Assembly (NCBI GenBank): GCA_027854065.1
Contig: JAQGEF010000030.1
Span: 1-45,230, forward strand
Length of the DNA stretch: 45,230 nt
Direction of reading: 5' to 3'
Origin: Polluticaenibacter yanchengensis
GTDB taxonomy: Bacteria; Bacteroidota; Bacteroidia; Chitinophagales; Chitinophagaceae
This document shows, in pieces, positions 22,629 through 31,352 of the stretch. How positions within the stretch are numbered: the stretch's first letter is position 1; every line of letters starts with the position of its first letter. Position numbers and translations under genes: made by a program. The notes beneath the pieces were generated by a model, which saw nothing but the letters and a program-made list of their open reading frames with translations, ran no database searches and was not told the origin of the DNA.

Positions 22629-22742
22629 GGGGCTGCGGGATACGCAGGGCAGCCGCCTGAGCGGCTGGTGCCTGCACCGAGCGTAGCGAGCCCGGAGTAG
22701 CGCGATATACCGACTGGTATATTTTCTGCTGATGCCAGCCCC
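22629..22742. repeat. GC-rich palindromic repeat, copy C, inside the his operon
   Basis: Starts ggggctgcgggatac followed by gggc and ends ccggagtagc ... ccagcccc. It shares accgagcg(a)tagcgagcccggagtagc with copy E at 33360 and the agccgcctgagcggctggtgc block (one or two changes) with copy D at 32893. It lies between hisD and hisC, so it is transcribed within the operon and would fold in the mRNA. Confidence 0.75.
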
Positions 22743-22757
22743 ATTAAAATAAAGGAA

Positions 22758-24029
22758 CTATAATCTTACTTTTACAGCATTAGCATGTGCCTGCAACCCT
22801 TCTGCTTCTGCCATTGCGATAACTGTATGTGCGATATTCTGTAGTCCTTGATGTGTTAGTTGCTGTACTGTAATTTTCTTTACAAAGCTATCGACACTTA
22901 CGCCGCTGTACGCCCGCGCATAGCCATTGGTGGGCAATGTATGATTGGTGCCACTGGCATAATCGCCAACGCTTTCAGGTGTGTAGTGTCCCAGGAATAT
23001 TGAACCGGCATTGACTATTTTTGTGCTTAATTCTTCCGCGTTTTCAGTAGCTAAAATTAAGTGCTCCGGCGCATATTCATTTACCAATGCGATTGCCTGT
23101 TCCAGGTTGCTGAGCACAATAGCGTTGCTGTTGGATAATGCGTTACCGGCAAATGCGGCTCGTGGTAATGTTGCCAGTTGTTCCGTCAGTTGTAGCTGTA
23201 CGTTGCTGATGATTTCCTGTGACGTGGCTACCAGTAATACCTGTGAATCGTTGCCATGTTCTGCCTGGCTTAACAAGTCGGCTGCAATGTAAGTAGGATT
23301 GGATGATTCGTCTGCGAGTACGCAAACTTCGCTTGGACCTGCGGGCATGTCAATGGCTGTTCCAAATTGCTGTACCATCTGTTTGGCCGCGGTTACATAT
23401 TGATTGCCGGGTCCGAAGATCTTATAGACCTTTGGGACGCTTTCGGTGCCGAAAGCTAATGCGGCTATTGCCTGCGCGCCGCCGGCTTTTATAATGGTAT
23501 GTACGCCGCTGATACTGGCCGCATATAAAACGGCAGGGTGTACTTTACCATTGGCCTGGGGTGGTGTGCATAAAATTATTTGCTCGCAACCTGCAATATC
23601 TGCCGGAATGGCTAGCATCAGCACTGTAGAAAATAATGGGGCCGTGCCACCGGGAATGTAAATGCCCACTTTATTTATACCAACGGATTTACGCCAGCAA
23701 ACGACACCGGGCATCGTTTCTATTTTTTCGGCAGGCTGTAACTGGCTGCTGTGAAACTTGTAAATATTGTTATATGCCTGCTGAATGGCGGTTTTCAACC
23801 CGGATGATAATAATTGCTCTGCTTCATCAATTTCTGTTATTGAAACGGATAAACTATCAATAATGACGTTATCGAATTTCGAGGCATAATCAACCAGGGC
23901 CTTGTCACCATTATTTTTTACATTATCTAAGATCGGTGAAATAATTGCCTGCATCTGGCTGGTATCCATTGCCGGTCGTGCAATGATTTTTGCCCAATCT
24001 TGTTGTGGCGGATTGGTATAAATATTCAT
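22758..24029 (-). CDS. hisD: Histidinol dehydrogenase
   Basis: 423 residues, normal length. A zinc enzyme oxidising histidinol to histidine with two NAD. Motifs: GIYIPGGTAPLFSTVLM, FGPGNQYVTAAKQMVQ, DMPAGPSEVCVLADE, LLSQAEHGNDSQVLL with metal-binding residues, NEYAPEHLIL with the catalytic Glu/His, and HTLPTNGYARAYSGVSVDSF. It starts two bases after the hisG stop codon. Confidence 0.97.
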   Translation of the reverse strand: MNIYTNPPQQDWAKIIARPAMDTSQMQAIISPILDNVKNNGDKALVDYASKFDNVIIDSLSVSITEIDEAEQLLSSGLKTAIQQAYNNIYKFHSSQLQPAEKIETMPGVVCWRKSVGINKVGIYIPGGTAPLFSTVLMLAIPADIAGCEQIILCTPPQANGKVHPAVLYAASISGVHTIIKAGGAQAIAALAFGTESVPKVYKIFGPGNQYVTAAKQMVQQFGTAIDMPAGPSEVCVLADESSNPTYIAADLLSQAEHGNDSQVLLVATSQEIISNVQLQLTEQLATLPRAAFAGNALSNSNAIVLSNLEQAIALVNEYAPEHLILATENAEELSTKIVNAGSIFLGHYTPESVGDYASGTNHTLPTNGYARAYSGVSVDSFVKKITVQQLTHQGLQNIAHTVIAMAEAEGLQAHANAVKVRL

Positions 24030-24031
24030 GA

Positions 24032-24949
24032 TTAATCGATCATTTTTTCAATTGGCATTACTAAAATTCCTTCTGCACCAGCTGCTTTTAGGTTTTCTAT
24101 GCGGTGCCAGAAATCATTTTCATTAAGTACACTTGCAACGCTGCTCCAGCCTTTTTCTGCTAGTGGTACTACTGTTGGACTTTTAATGCCTGGTAACAAA
24201 CTGAATATTTTTTCGAGGTTCTCATCGCGGGTATTGAGAACAATGTATTTATTATTTTTTGCTTTGCGCACTGCATTGATGCGGAATAAAAACTTCTCAA
24301 GTATCTCTAATTTTTCCGGTGAGAGCTCTTCATTGCGGACCAATGCGGCCTCACTTTTTAAAATAACCTCGGTTTCTACCAGCCCGTTCATGAAGAGTGT
24401 GCTTCCGCTACTTACCAAGTCAACTATCGCATGACTGAGGCCTATGCCTGGTGCAATTTCTACACTGCCGCTGATTTCATGGATTTGTGCATCAACGTTA
24501 TTTTTATCTAAAAATTTTTTTACTAAGACGGGGTAACTGGTGGCAATTACTTTTCCTTCTAAAGACGGGGCGCCGGTATATTGTTCTCCTTTTGGTACTG
24601 CTACACTTAAACGGCATTTACTGAAACCAAGTTTTTGAACAATGGTTAACGGGAGGTCTTTTTCATACAAAACGTTTTCTCCTACAATACCAATATCTGC
24701 AACTTTATCCTGAACATATTGGGGAATATCATCATCGCGTAAAAAGAAAACTTCCATTGGAAAATTATCGGCATCAGCTTTTAACTTATTTACACCTGTC
24801 TTGATATCGATGCCACAGTCCTTTAAAAGCTTGATACTATCATCAAATAGTCTTCCGGATTTTTGAATAGCAATTTTCAATACGGGCCCATTTCCGCCTC
24901 CATCGATAGTTGTACCTGCCCATGGGGTGTACTGGAATGAATTTTTCAT
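24032..24949 (-). CDS. hisG: ATP phosphoribosyltransferase, long form
   Basis: 305 residues, long-form HisG with a C-terminal regulatory ACT-like domain (about 230-305) that usually binds histidine for feedback inhibition. The catalytic part shows KIAIQKSGRLFDDSIKLLKD, ADIGIVGENVLYE and VDLVSSGSTLFMNGL at the PRPP site. It carries about 24 residues before KIAIQKSGR, longer than usual; an internal start is not evident. First structural gene of the operon, 17 bases downstream of the attenuator terminator. Confidence 0.96.
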   Translation of the reverse strand: MKNSFQYTPWAGTTIDGGGNGPVLKIAIQKSGRLFDDSIKLLKDCGIDIKTGVNKLKADADNFPMEVFFLRDDDIPQYVQDKVADIGIVGENVLYEKDLPLTIVQKLGFSKCRLSVAVPKGEQYTGAPSLEGKVIATSYPVLVKKFLDKNNVDAQIHEISGSVEIAPGIGLSHAIVDLVSSGSTLFMNGLVETEVILKSEAALVRNEELSPEKLEILEKFLFRINAVRKAKNNKYIVLNTRDENLEKIFSLLPGIKSPTVVPLAEKGWSSVASVLNENDFWHRIENLKAAGAEGILVMPIEKMID

Positions 24950-24965
24950 GGTATGTTTATGATAT

Positions 24966-25039
24966 TAAAAAAGGGCTTACTGTATAAGTAAGCCCTAAAT
25001 ATATTTTTATGCATATACACAAAACATTAATGGCCTACT
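24966..25039 (-). promoter_or_regulatory. Histidine operon attenuator (terminator and competing antiterminator)
   Basis: On the minus strand agggcttact (24996-24987) and agtaagccct (24981-24972) form a perfect 10-bp stem with loop tatac, followed by a run of T (24971-24967): an intrinsic terminator just before hisG. The octamer agtaggcc (25039-25032), which overlaps the leader stop codon, can pair with ggcttact of the terminator 5' arm over 8 bp with one G-U. The two pairings exclude each other. A ribosome finishing the leader peptide would cover the octamer and allow termination; one stalled at the His codons would leave it free. Confidence 0.8.
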
Positions 25040-25082
25040 ATGGCTTGTAATGATGATGATGTATATGGATGTTGATTGTCAT
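25038..25082 (-). CDS. hisL: his operon leader peptide
   Basis: A 14-codon ORF encoding MTINIHIHHHHYKP, with five histidine codons (all CAT), four of them consecutive, ending TAG. It lies about 40 bases upstream of a strong terminator that precedes hisG, the classic arrangement for ribosome-mediated attenuation by histidyl-tRNA supply. No Shine-Dalgarno sequence precedes it, as is usual in Bacteroidota. A His run of this kind at this place is very unlikely by chance. Confidence 0.85.
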   Translation of the reverse strand: MTINIHIHHHHYKP

Positions 25083-25583
25083 TTAGGAGGCGAAGATATA
25101 ATATTATGTTTTATGGTAAATAAAAAAAACGGTAAAGTTTACGTTATGTAACAAGATGATACCGGCTATTGCGTGTATTAAAAAAACGGCAAATTGTTTT
25201 TTTTGTATAATTCATTGATCTGTATTAACTTGTGTAAAAAGGCTACCATAGGTAGCCAATTTATTGTGTTTAAGGGGTGTAACTATTTTAAATTTAACTT
25301 CTTTGTATGCTTTTTTTTACCAATTTTGTAGCTAAAAGCCCCCAGCATAGATATGCAGGAGCGTGTTTCTTAACCCTAAAAAGCATTTGACTGAAAAGTC
25401 TTAATATTTTGAATGTAATGTTTAAATGTTGTGATTTTAACCTTACAGTATCAATTAACTACTTTGATGTCATCAACTAACTTGATAATGCAAACATATA
25501 CCTATTTTTTACTTGTGTTTGTAGTAGTTCAACGCATTGTATGTAGAAATTTAACTACAAAAAATGGGGATAAAGCTTTTTTA
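25083..25583. other. AT-rich divergent intergenic region between his leader and sensor kinase
   Basis: The 5' regions of two diverging units. It must hold the his promoter on the minus strand, but no full TAnnTTTG box is clear there. It contains the hairpin at 25236-25257. On the plus side, an open frame continuous with the kinase runs back to 25431 but looks like untranslated leader. No other ORF, repeat or RNA gene is seen. Confidence 0.5.
25236..25257 (-). terminator. Hairpin with U-run upstream of the his leader
   Basis: ggctacc-ata-ggtagcc is a perfect 7-bp stem. On the minus strand it is followed by TTTTT, the layout of an intrinsic terminator. It lies 154 bases upstream of the leader peptide in the direction of his transcription, with no minus-strand gene before it. 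It could shield the operon from antisense transcription or be part of its leader. Confidence 0.5.
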
Positions 25584-28500
25584 ATGCAGCGCTTCCAACT
25601 AATATTTGTTATATTCTTTATTTTAATAAATGGTATTTCAGCCCAGAGCATTTCTTACGGTAACGGTGTTGTGATAAGAAAATATACGCAGGAGAACGGG
25701 CTATCACAAAATAGTATCAGGGACCTGGTAATAGATCAGAATAATTTTTGCTGGATTGCGTCTGAAATGGGTGTAACCAGGTTTGATGGCAAGAGTTTTA
25801 AGAACTATTCTTCGGACTTGATGGATTCTGTATCTTCTAACCGCTTTGTATTATTTAGTAAAACCAGCAAAGGATTATACGTGACTAATCTTGATTATCA
25901 GACATTAAAAATAAATGTAGATGATAAAAACATTATTCCGGCACCAAAACGTTTTGCAGAAGGCTTATTTCTTGGTAATAACGGAAAATTTATAAATCCC
26001 GCTAAAACCAAACTTCATCCATTTGTAAAAAATACGATATCAAGTTACTCAAATGAGACGCCTGTGTATTCAAGTACATTTGTGGAATCTGATAGTTCGG
26101 GTTACTTCTATTCAGGCAATAATCTCATCTATTTTAAAGGTAAAGACTATTCAATTATTTCAAATAAGGCGGAGTTGTCAGGTGAATATGATTTTTATGA
26201 AGGCAATAAGTATTTTTTAATAAAAAATACCGGGTACGAGTTATATATAGATGGTAAACTCGTAAAATCGGGTATTAAAATACCTAATATTAATAACAGC
26301 TTTTATAAAGTAAATAAAGAAAGCCTGGAAACAGACTATATCATTCAGAGCAGGCATCTTTCTCCCAATTATTATGTTGATTCTTTGAACAATATTTACG
26401 AGATTAAAATTACGGTAGATAATAATGTTTATTTAGAAAAAATATTTGACAGGCTGCCGATCAAATTAATCAATGTAATTCATTTTGATAAAGAAAATGA
26501 TCAGTATTTTATAGGTACATCTGCTGCTGGTCTTTACATTGTTAAAAAGTCCCTGTTTTTAAACCTTGCGGATGATGCCGTTTTAGACGGGGCAATATAT
26601 TATCAGTACCAGTATAACGACACTACAATATTCACAAAAAACTTATTGATCAGTAAGAAGAAAACCTACGTGTTCCCTTATGATTCTTTCAGGGATCTGA
26701 GATACTCTTTTAAGTGCCAGGATAAATACTATGCAGTAACTTCCAAAGCGATCTTAAAAATAAATTCTCTAGAAGGCAATGTACCGGAAACCGTTTATAA
26801 TTTTGATTATTATGTATCCAATGCCCATTATGACAGCAGTAACCATATACTAAACGTGTTCTCGGTAAACGGATGGCTTGAATTGAACATACCTGAGCTG
26901 ACCGTAAAAAAGCAGGTCCTGTTTGAGAATAAGTTTATCATTTATGGATTCACTTCTATATTAAAAGACACATTTTTATGCTATACTAACAAGGGGTTGA
27001 AGTGGTATGATAGAAAAAGTAATCACTTCTTTAAAACAATCCTGCCTTCATCGATTATCCGTTCTGCCTATTATTCTTCTCCGGATAATTTATGGGTTAC
27101 AACTTATGGGAATGGTTTTTTTCTTTACAGAAAGGGAGTACTTGTAAGGTTGCCTGATGGCCCGCGTAATGCTTTAAAGTCTGCGCATGCCATATTCAAT
27201 GATAATAAAGGGCATTTCTGGATTACCACTAATAATGGACTTTACAAAGTGAAAATTAAAGAATTACTTGATTATGCATTGGGTAAAAGTGAAAATGTTT
27301 ATTATTATTTGTTTGACAGGAGTGATGGCATAATCACCACCGAGTTTAATGGAGGTATCATACCAAAATCTTATCTTTTAATGCCTGATAGTACACTCTC
27401 GCTTCCAAGTATGCAGGGAGTGATCTGGTTTAATCCGTTTAAGACAAAGGTTTGTGTGCCTAAAGCGCCGATTTTTATTTCAGAAATTTATTACAACAAC
27501 AAGATTTACAGAGGTGATCCATTTGATATTCAGCTGAATTATGGGGATGCGAAGCAAATAAAAATAAAAATCGTATCTCCTTATTTTGGTAATCCTTTAA
27601 ATATAGCATTAGAGTACTCTATTAACGATGATCCAATCTATTTTGAAATAAACCAGGATGGCTTCATTACATTTAATAATATGGCATATGGTGAACACTC
27701 GATTACTGTAAAAAAGAAAGGGATCAATAGTGATGACAGCACACATAGGCTCAGTTTCAGAATACACATTAAGCCTCCTTTTTACCGGACCGCTCTTTTT
27801 TATGGCCTGATGGCTGCCTGTTTATTGCTGATAATCATTTTTATTGTAAAAAGGAGAATTAAATCTTTGAAAGCTGAATCGGAAAAATTGGAGCAGGTGG
27901 TGAAAGAAAGAACAATGACACTTAGTGAAACTATTAAAAGCCTTGAAATATCAGAAAAAGCATTAGAAGAGGGTAATAATTTGCGGGAGAATATAATAGC
28001 GATGATTTTACATGATCTGAGGTCACCGTTAAGATTTCTGACCACTATCAGTAATGACCTGTATAAAAAATTTGACTATGATGATAGGGAAATATACCGC
28101 AAAAAGCTTTTTGATTTAAAGGTAAATACGTTCTCAATTTTAAACTATTCTGAAAATTTCTTTACCTGGGCTAATTCTCAGAGAGACGGATTTACTATTA
28201 ATGAAACGTCTTTCAACTTATCAAAGTTATTCTATGATATAGATGAGTTTTATACAGATATCAGTAAACAAAATAAAAACCGGCTTATTATAGAATACCC
28301 GGAATTTGAAATTCGTTCAGATTACAATATTCTTTCATTAATTGTAAGAAACTTAATAGATAATGCCAATAAAAATACTCAAAATGGTATTATTTCACTA
28401 AAATCTTATTGTGTAAACAATTCTGTCATCATCGAAATTTCCGATACGGGAAAAGGCCTTTCTGAACAGGAAAAGGAAATGTTTACCAATGTTATTACCC

Positions 28501-28622
28501 AAAAATTAAATTCAGGTTTTGGCAATGTCCTTATTTTAAGTTTATTACCATTGATAAAAGGCAAACTAAAAGTAGAATCTACATTAAATGTTGGAACGGT
28601 CTTTATTATCAAATTAGGTTAA
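25584..28622 (+). CDS. Two-component sensor histidine kinase with beta-propeller and Y_Y_Y sensor
   Basis: From ATG 25584 the product has 1012 residues. Signal peptide MQRFQLIFVIFFILINGISA, then a large extracytoplasmic propeller region (repeats such as NSIRDLVIDQNNFCWIASEM and HAIFNDNKGHFWITTNNGLY), a Y_Y_Y-type domain, one membrane helix (LFYGLMAACLLLIIIFIV), a coiled coil, then the kinase core. The phospho-accepting His is in MILHDLRSPLRF (codon 28011-28013). The ATPase domain has RNLIDNANKN, ISDTGKGL and SGFGNVLILSLL. The 51 codons upstream in the same frame are unlikely to be translated. The signal is unknown; no polysaccharide genes are nearby. Confidence 0.9.
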   Translation: MQRFQLIFVIFFILINGISAQSISYGNGVVIRKYTQENGLSQNSIRDLVIDQNNFCWIASEMGVTRFDGKSFKNYSSDLMDSVSSNRFVLFSKTSKGLYVTNLDYQTLKINVDDKNIIPAPKRFAEGLFLGNNGKFINPAKTKLHPFVKNTISSYSNETPVYSSTFVESDSSGYFYSGNNLIYFKGKDYSIISNKAELSGEYDFYEGNKYFLIKNTGYELYIDGKLVKSGIKIPNINNSFYKVNKESLETDYIIQSRHLSPNYYVDSLNNIYEIKITVDNNVYLEKIFDRLPIKLINVIHFDKENDQYFIGTSAAGLYIVKKSLFLNLADDAVLDGAIYYQYQYNDTTIFTKNLLISKKKTYVFPYDSFRDLRYSFKCQDKYYAVTSKAILKINSLEGNVPETVYNFDYYVSNAHYDSSNHILNVFSVNGWLELNIPELTVKKQVLFENKFIIYGFTSILKDTFLCYTNKGLKWYDRKSNHFFKTILPSSIIRSAYYSSPDNLWVTTYGNGFFLYRKGVLVRLPDGPRNALKSAHAIFNDNKGHFWITTNNGLYKVKIKELLDYALGKSENVYYYLFDRSDGIITTEFNGGIIPKSYLLMPDSTLSLPSMQGVIWFNPFKTKVCVPKAPIFISEIYYNNKIYRGDPFDIQLNYGDAKQIKIKIVSPYFGNPLNIALEYSINDDPIYFEINQDGFITFNNMAYGEHSITVKKKGINSDDSTHRLSFRIHIKPPFYRTALFYGLMAACLLLIIIFIVKRRIKSLKAESEKLEQVVKERTMTLSETIKSLEISEKALEEGNNLRENIIAMILHDLRSPLRFLTTISNDLYKKFDYDDREIYRKKLFDLKVNTFSILNYSENFFTWANSQRDGFTINETSFNLSKLFYDIDEFYTDISKQNKNRLIIEYPEFEIRSDYNILSLIVRNLIDNANKNTQNGIISLKSYCVNNSVIIEISDTGKGLSEQEKEMFTNVITQKLNSGFGNVLILSLLPLIKGKLKVESTLNVGTVFIIKLG

Positions 28623-28628
28623 TAATGG

Positions 28629-29288
28629 TTACCCCTGTTCTGCTATGATATCATAATGTACGGCAAGTTTAGCTAGTTCAACCACGCTGCTGATGCCGAG
28701 TTTTTCATACACTCTGGATTTATAAGTGCTTGTTGTAGAGGCATTAATAGCTAATGCGTTGGATATTTCAATCGATCCGTATCCTTTTAACAATAACATA
28801 GCTACTTCAAACTCACGTGAGGATAAATAGTCGAACGGGTTATTGTCATCCAGTTGCTTGCTATCGGCCATCAGCATATTCAATAGAATATTGTGCTGCA
28901 CTTCCGACATATACTTCTTGCCGGACGCAACTGTTTTAATCGCTTTTATAAATTCTTTATCGCTAATACTTTTTTGAAGGTATGCGTGGGCTCCTGCTTT
29001 TAAGTATCTTTTTGCAAATACAGTCTCCGGATTTACAGAAAGCATAACAATTTTAAGTTGCGGATTTAACCTTAATGCCTCTTTAATATTTGCAAAACTA
29101 TCTGTTTCAGGCATGTTAATGTCTGAAATTAGCATGTCTATAGATTCTGTCTTCAGTAAATCCACTATTTCCTTACCATTAGAAGCCTGGTATATCTTAA
29201 CGTTACTGCCTAAAGCATCTTCAATTAAAATTTCAATTCCTAGTCTTACAATTACATGGTCATCTGCCAAAAGTACATTCATACGCAA
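28629..29288 (-). CDS. NarL/LuxR-type response regulator
   Basis: 219 residues. The receiver domain (about 3-125) has D9-D10, the phospho-accepting D56 in ISDINMP and the conserved Lys in YLQKSIS. The C-terminal LuxR-type HTH (about 150-210) has LSSREFEVAMLLLKGYGSIE and STTSTYKSRVYEKLGI. It is convergent with the sensor kinase, six bases apart, so the two are probably partners but are not co-transcribed. MNVLLADD (third codon) is an alternative start. Confidence 0.93.
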   Translation of the reverse strand: MRMNVLLADDHVIVRLGIEILIEDALGSNVKIYQASNGKEIVDLLKTESIDMLISDINMPETDSFANIKEALRLNPQLKIVMLSVNPETVFAKRYLKAGAHAYLQKSISDKEFIKAIKTVASGKKYMSEVQHNILLNMLMADSKQLDDNNPFDYLSSREFEVAMLLLKGYGSIEISNALAINASTTSTYKSRVYEKLGISSVVELAKLAVHYDIIAEQG

Positions 29289-29644
29289 TGGTATTATAAA
29301 GTTTATTTTATTTAAGGAAAATTCAGAAAATGTTTATTTGGAACGATGCTTAATTAAATTTAAGCATTGTATATCAAAAAAACAAACTTTTTATTTTATA
29401 AAAAAACTCATCAGTATTTTTTGTCAACGTTTGCATAAATATTTTATTGAAAAGCATTTGCATAAGGAATTTAATAAATAGCCAAAACATGATTATTCGT
29501 GTTTTTTACGGATATTTGAACCGCATTTTCAATATCGCGAATATTAAACTTTAGCTTTTATAAAAATGATTGAACATGATGATTAAGTCATTTTTTTCTA
29601 CGATATTCGCAATTCCAAAAACTTTTATTAAATAAAGTCACTTT
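29289..29644. other. AT-rich divergent gap with a short inverted repeat
   Basis: No gene seen. atgcttaa (29346-29353) and ttaagcat (29360-29367) form a perfect inverted repeat with a six-base spacer, 58 bases upstream of the response-regulator start. tttgcataa occurs twice (29430, 29457), 27 bases apart. aatatcgcgaatatt (29531-29545) is nearly palindromic. Some of these may be regulator sites for the response regulator or the E2 gene. Confidence 0.35.
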
Positions 29645-31282
29645 ATGGCAGAAATAGTTAAAATGCCTCGTTTAAGCGACACCATGACCGAAGGTGTAAT
29701 TGCTGCTTGGCACAAAAATGTTGGAGATACAGTAAAAAAAGGCGATTTATTGGCTGAAATAGAAACTGATAAAGCTACTTTAGAGTTAGACAGCTATCAG
29801 GATGGTGTTTTACTTTTTCAAGGTGCTCCGGCTGGTGGTAAATTACAGGTAGATGACCTTTTGGCTATTTTCGGCAAAGCGGGAGAAGATATTTCTGCAA
29901 TTGTTTCAGGTGGTGGCAATAACGCAGCACCTGCTCCTAAAGCTGAGGATGCACCAAAAGAAGCGCCTAAAACAGACGCTCCGGCCGCTGCTGCTGCTTC
30001 CGCTTTAGATTTATCAACCATTAATGAAGTGGTTTTAATGCCGCGCTTAAGTGACACCATGACTGAGGGTGTTATTGCCAGCTGGCAAAAAAATGTAGGC
30101 GATACCGTAAAAAAAGGCGATGTACTGGCTGAGATAGAAACGGATAAAGCTACTATGGAATTAGAAAGCTATAAAGATGGCGTTCTGTTATTCCAGGGTG
30201 CCAATGCCGGTGATAAAATACAAGTAAACGATTTATTAGCAATTATAGCTGCTGCCGATTTCAAAATAGATGACATCGTGGCTGCTGCTAAATCGGGCAA
30301 CACTGGTGCTGCTGCTCCGGCTGAAGTGAAAACTGAAGCGGCTGCCCCTGCTGCACAGGCTGCACCGACAGCATCTGCACCTCAACCTCAGGCTGCCCCA
30401 GCCAGCCAGGTGGTGGTAAATGAAGGCCGTATTTTTGCTTCTCCGTTGGCTAAAAAATTAGCTGCTGAAAAAAATATCGATCTAAAATATGTAAAAGGTA
30501 CCGGCGATAACGGCCGTATTACAAAATCGGATATTGAAAGCTATGTACCGGCTGCAGCCCCTGCTGCTGCAAAAGCGACTGCTGCTGCCCCTGCATCTGC
30601 TGAAAGCTTCACAGATGCCCCGATATCTCAAATGCGTAAAGTGATTGCCCGCCGTTTAAGCGAAAGCTTATTTACAGCACCGCATTTCTACGTGACAATG
30701 GCAATAGATATGGACAATGCTATTGAAGCTCGTAAACGCATTAACGAGGTAGCACCGGTAAAAGTTAGCTTTAACGATCTGGTATTAAAAGCAACAGCTT
30801 TATCATTAAAACAACATCCAACTATTAACAGTAGCTGGTTAGGAGATAAAATCCGTACAAACAATCATATCAATATTGGTGTGGCTGTAGCCGTTGACGA
30901 AGGATTATTAGTACCGGTAGTACGCAATGCAGACAACAAATCTTTAAGCCAGATAGGTACAGAAGTAAAAGACTTTGCCAAAAAAGCGAAAGATAAAAAA
31001 TTACAACCTGCTGATTGGGAAGGAAGTACATTTACTATCAGTAACTTAGGTATGTTTGGTGTAGATGAATTTACAGCTATCATTAATCCCCCGGATGCTT
31101 GTATCCTTGCAGTAGGTGGTATCAGCCAGGTACCGGTGGTAAAAAATGGTGCGGTTGTTCCGGGTAATATTATGAAAGTCACTTTAAGTAGCGATCACCG
31201 CGTAGTGGATGGTGCTGCTGCTGCTGCTTTCTTACAAACATTAAAAGGATTATTAGAAGAGCCATTAAAAATGCTGATCTAA
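29645..31282 (+). CDS. pdhC: Pyruvate dehydrogenase E2, dihydrolipoamide acetyltransferase
   Basis: 545 residues. Two lipoyl domains (about 1-80 and 128-205), each with MPRLSDTMTEGVIA and the lipoylated Lys in EIETDKAT (K43 and about K168). They are joined by Ala/Pro/Glu-rich linkers to an E1/E3-binding domain (about 262-300: IFASPLAKKLAAEKNIDL) and the catalytic domain (about 320-545) with SDHRVVDGAAAAAFLQ. The MPRLSDTMTEG wording and the TFTISNLGMFGVDEFTAIIN stretch fit pyruvate rather than oxoglutarate E2. No E1 or E3 gene is adjacent. The second lipoyl domain is a close copy of the first. Confidence 0.94.
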   Translation: MAEIVKMPRLSDTMTEGVIAAWHKNVGDTVKKGDLLAEIETDKATLELDSYQDGVLLFQGAPAGGKLQVDDLLAIFGKAGEDISAIVSGGGNNAAPAPKAEDAPKEAPKTDAPAAAAASALDLSTINEVVLMPRLSDTMTEGVIASWQKNVGDTVKKGDVLAEIETDKATMELESYKDGVLLFQGANAGDKIQVNDLLAIIAAADFKIDDIVAAAKSGNTGAAAPAEVKTEAAAPAAQAAPTASAPQPQAAPASQVVVNEGRIFASPLAKKLAAEKNIDLKYVKGTGDNGRITKSDIESYVPAAAPAAAKATAAAPASAESFTDAPISQMRKVIARRLSESLFTAPHFYVTMAIDMDNAIEARKRINEVAPVKVSFNDLVLKATALSLKQHPTINSSWLGDKIRTNNHINIGVAVAVDEGLLVPVVRNADNKSLSQIGTEVKDFAKKAKDKKLQPADWEGSTFTISNLGMFGVDEFTAIINPPDACILAVGGISQVPVVKNGAVVPGNIMKVTLSSDHRVVDGAAAAAFLQTLKGLLEEPLKMLI

Positions 31283-31300
31283 TATTTTATAATGATACTA

Positions 31301-31335
31301 ACAGAAAAAGCTGCATTTAATGCAGCTTTTTCTGT
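31301..31335 (+). terminator. Bidirectional terminator between pdhC and the aldehyde dehydrogenase
   Basis: acagaaaaagctgca and tgcagctttttctgt form a perfect 15-bp stem around tttaa, between two convergent genes. Confidence 0.85.
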
Positions 31336-31352
31336 TTTACACTCTTTTGTAT

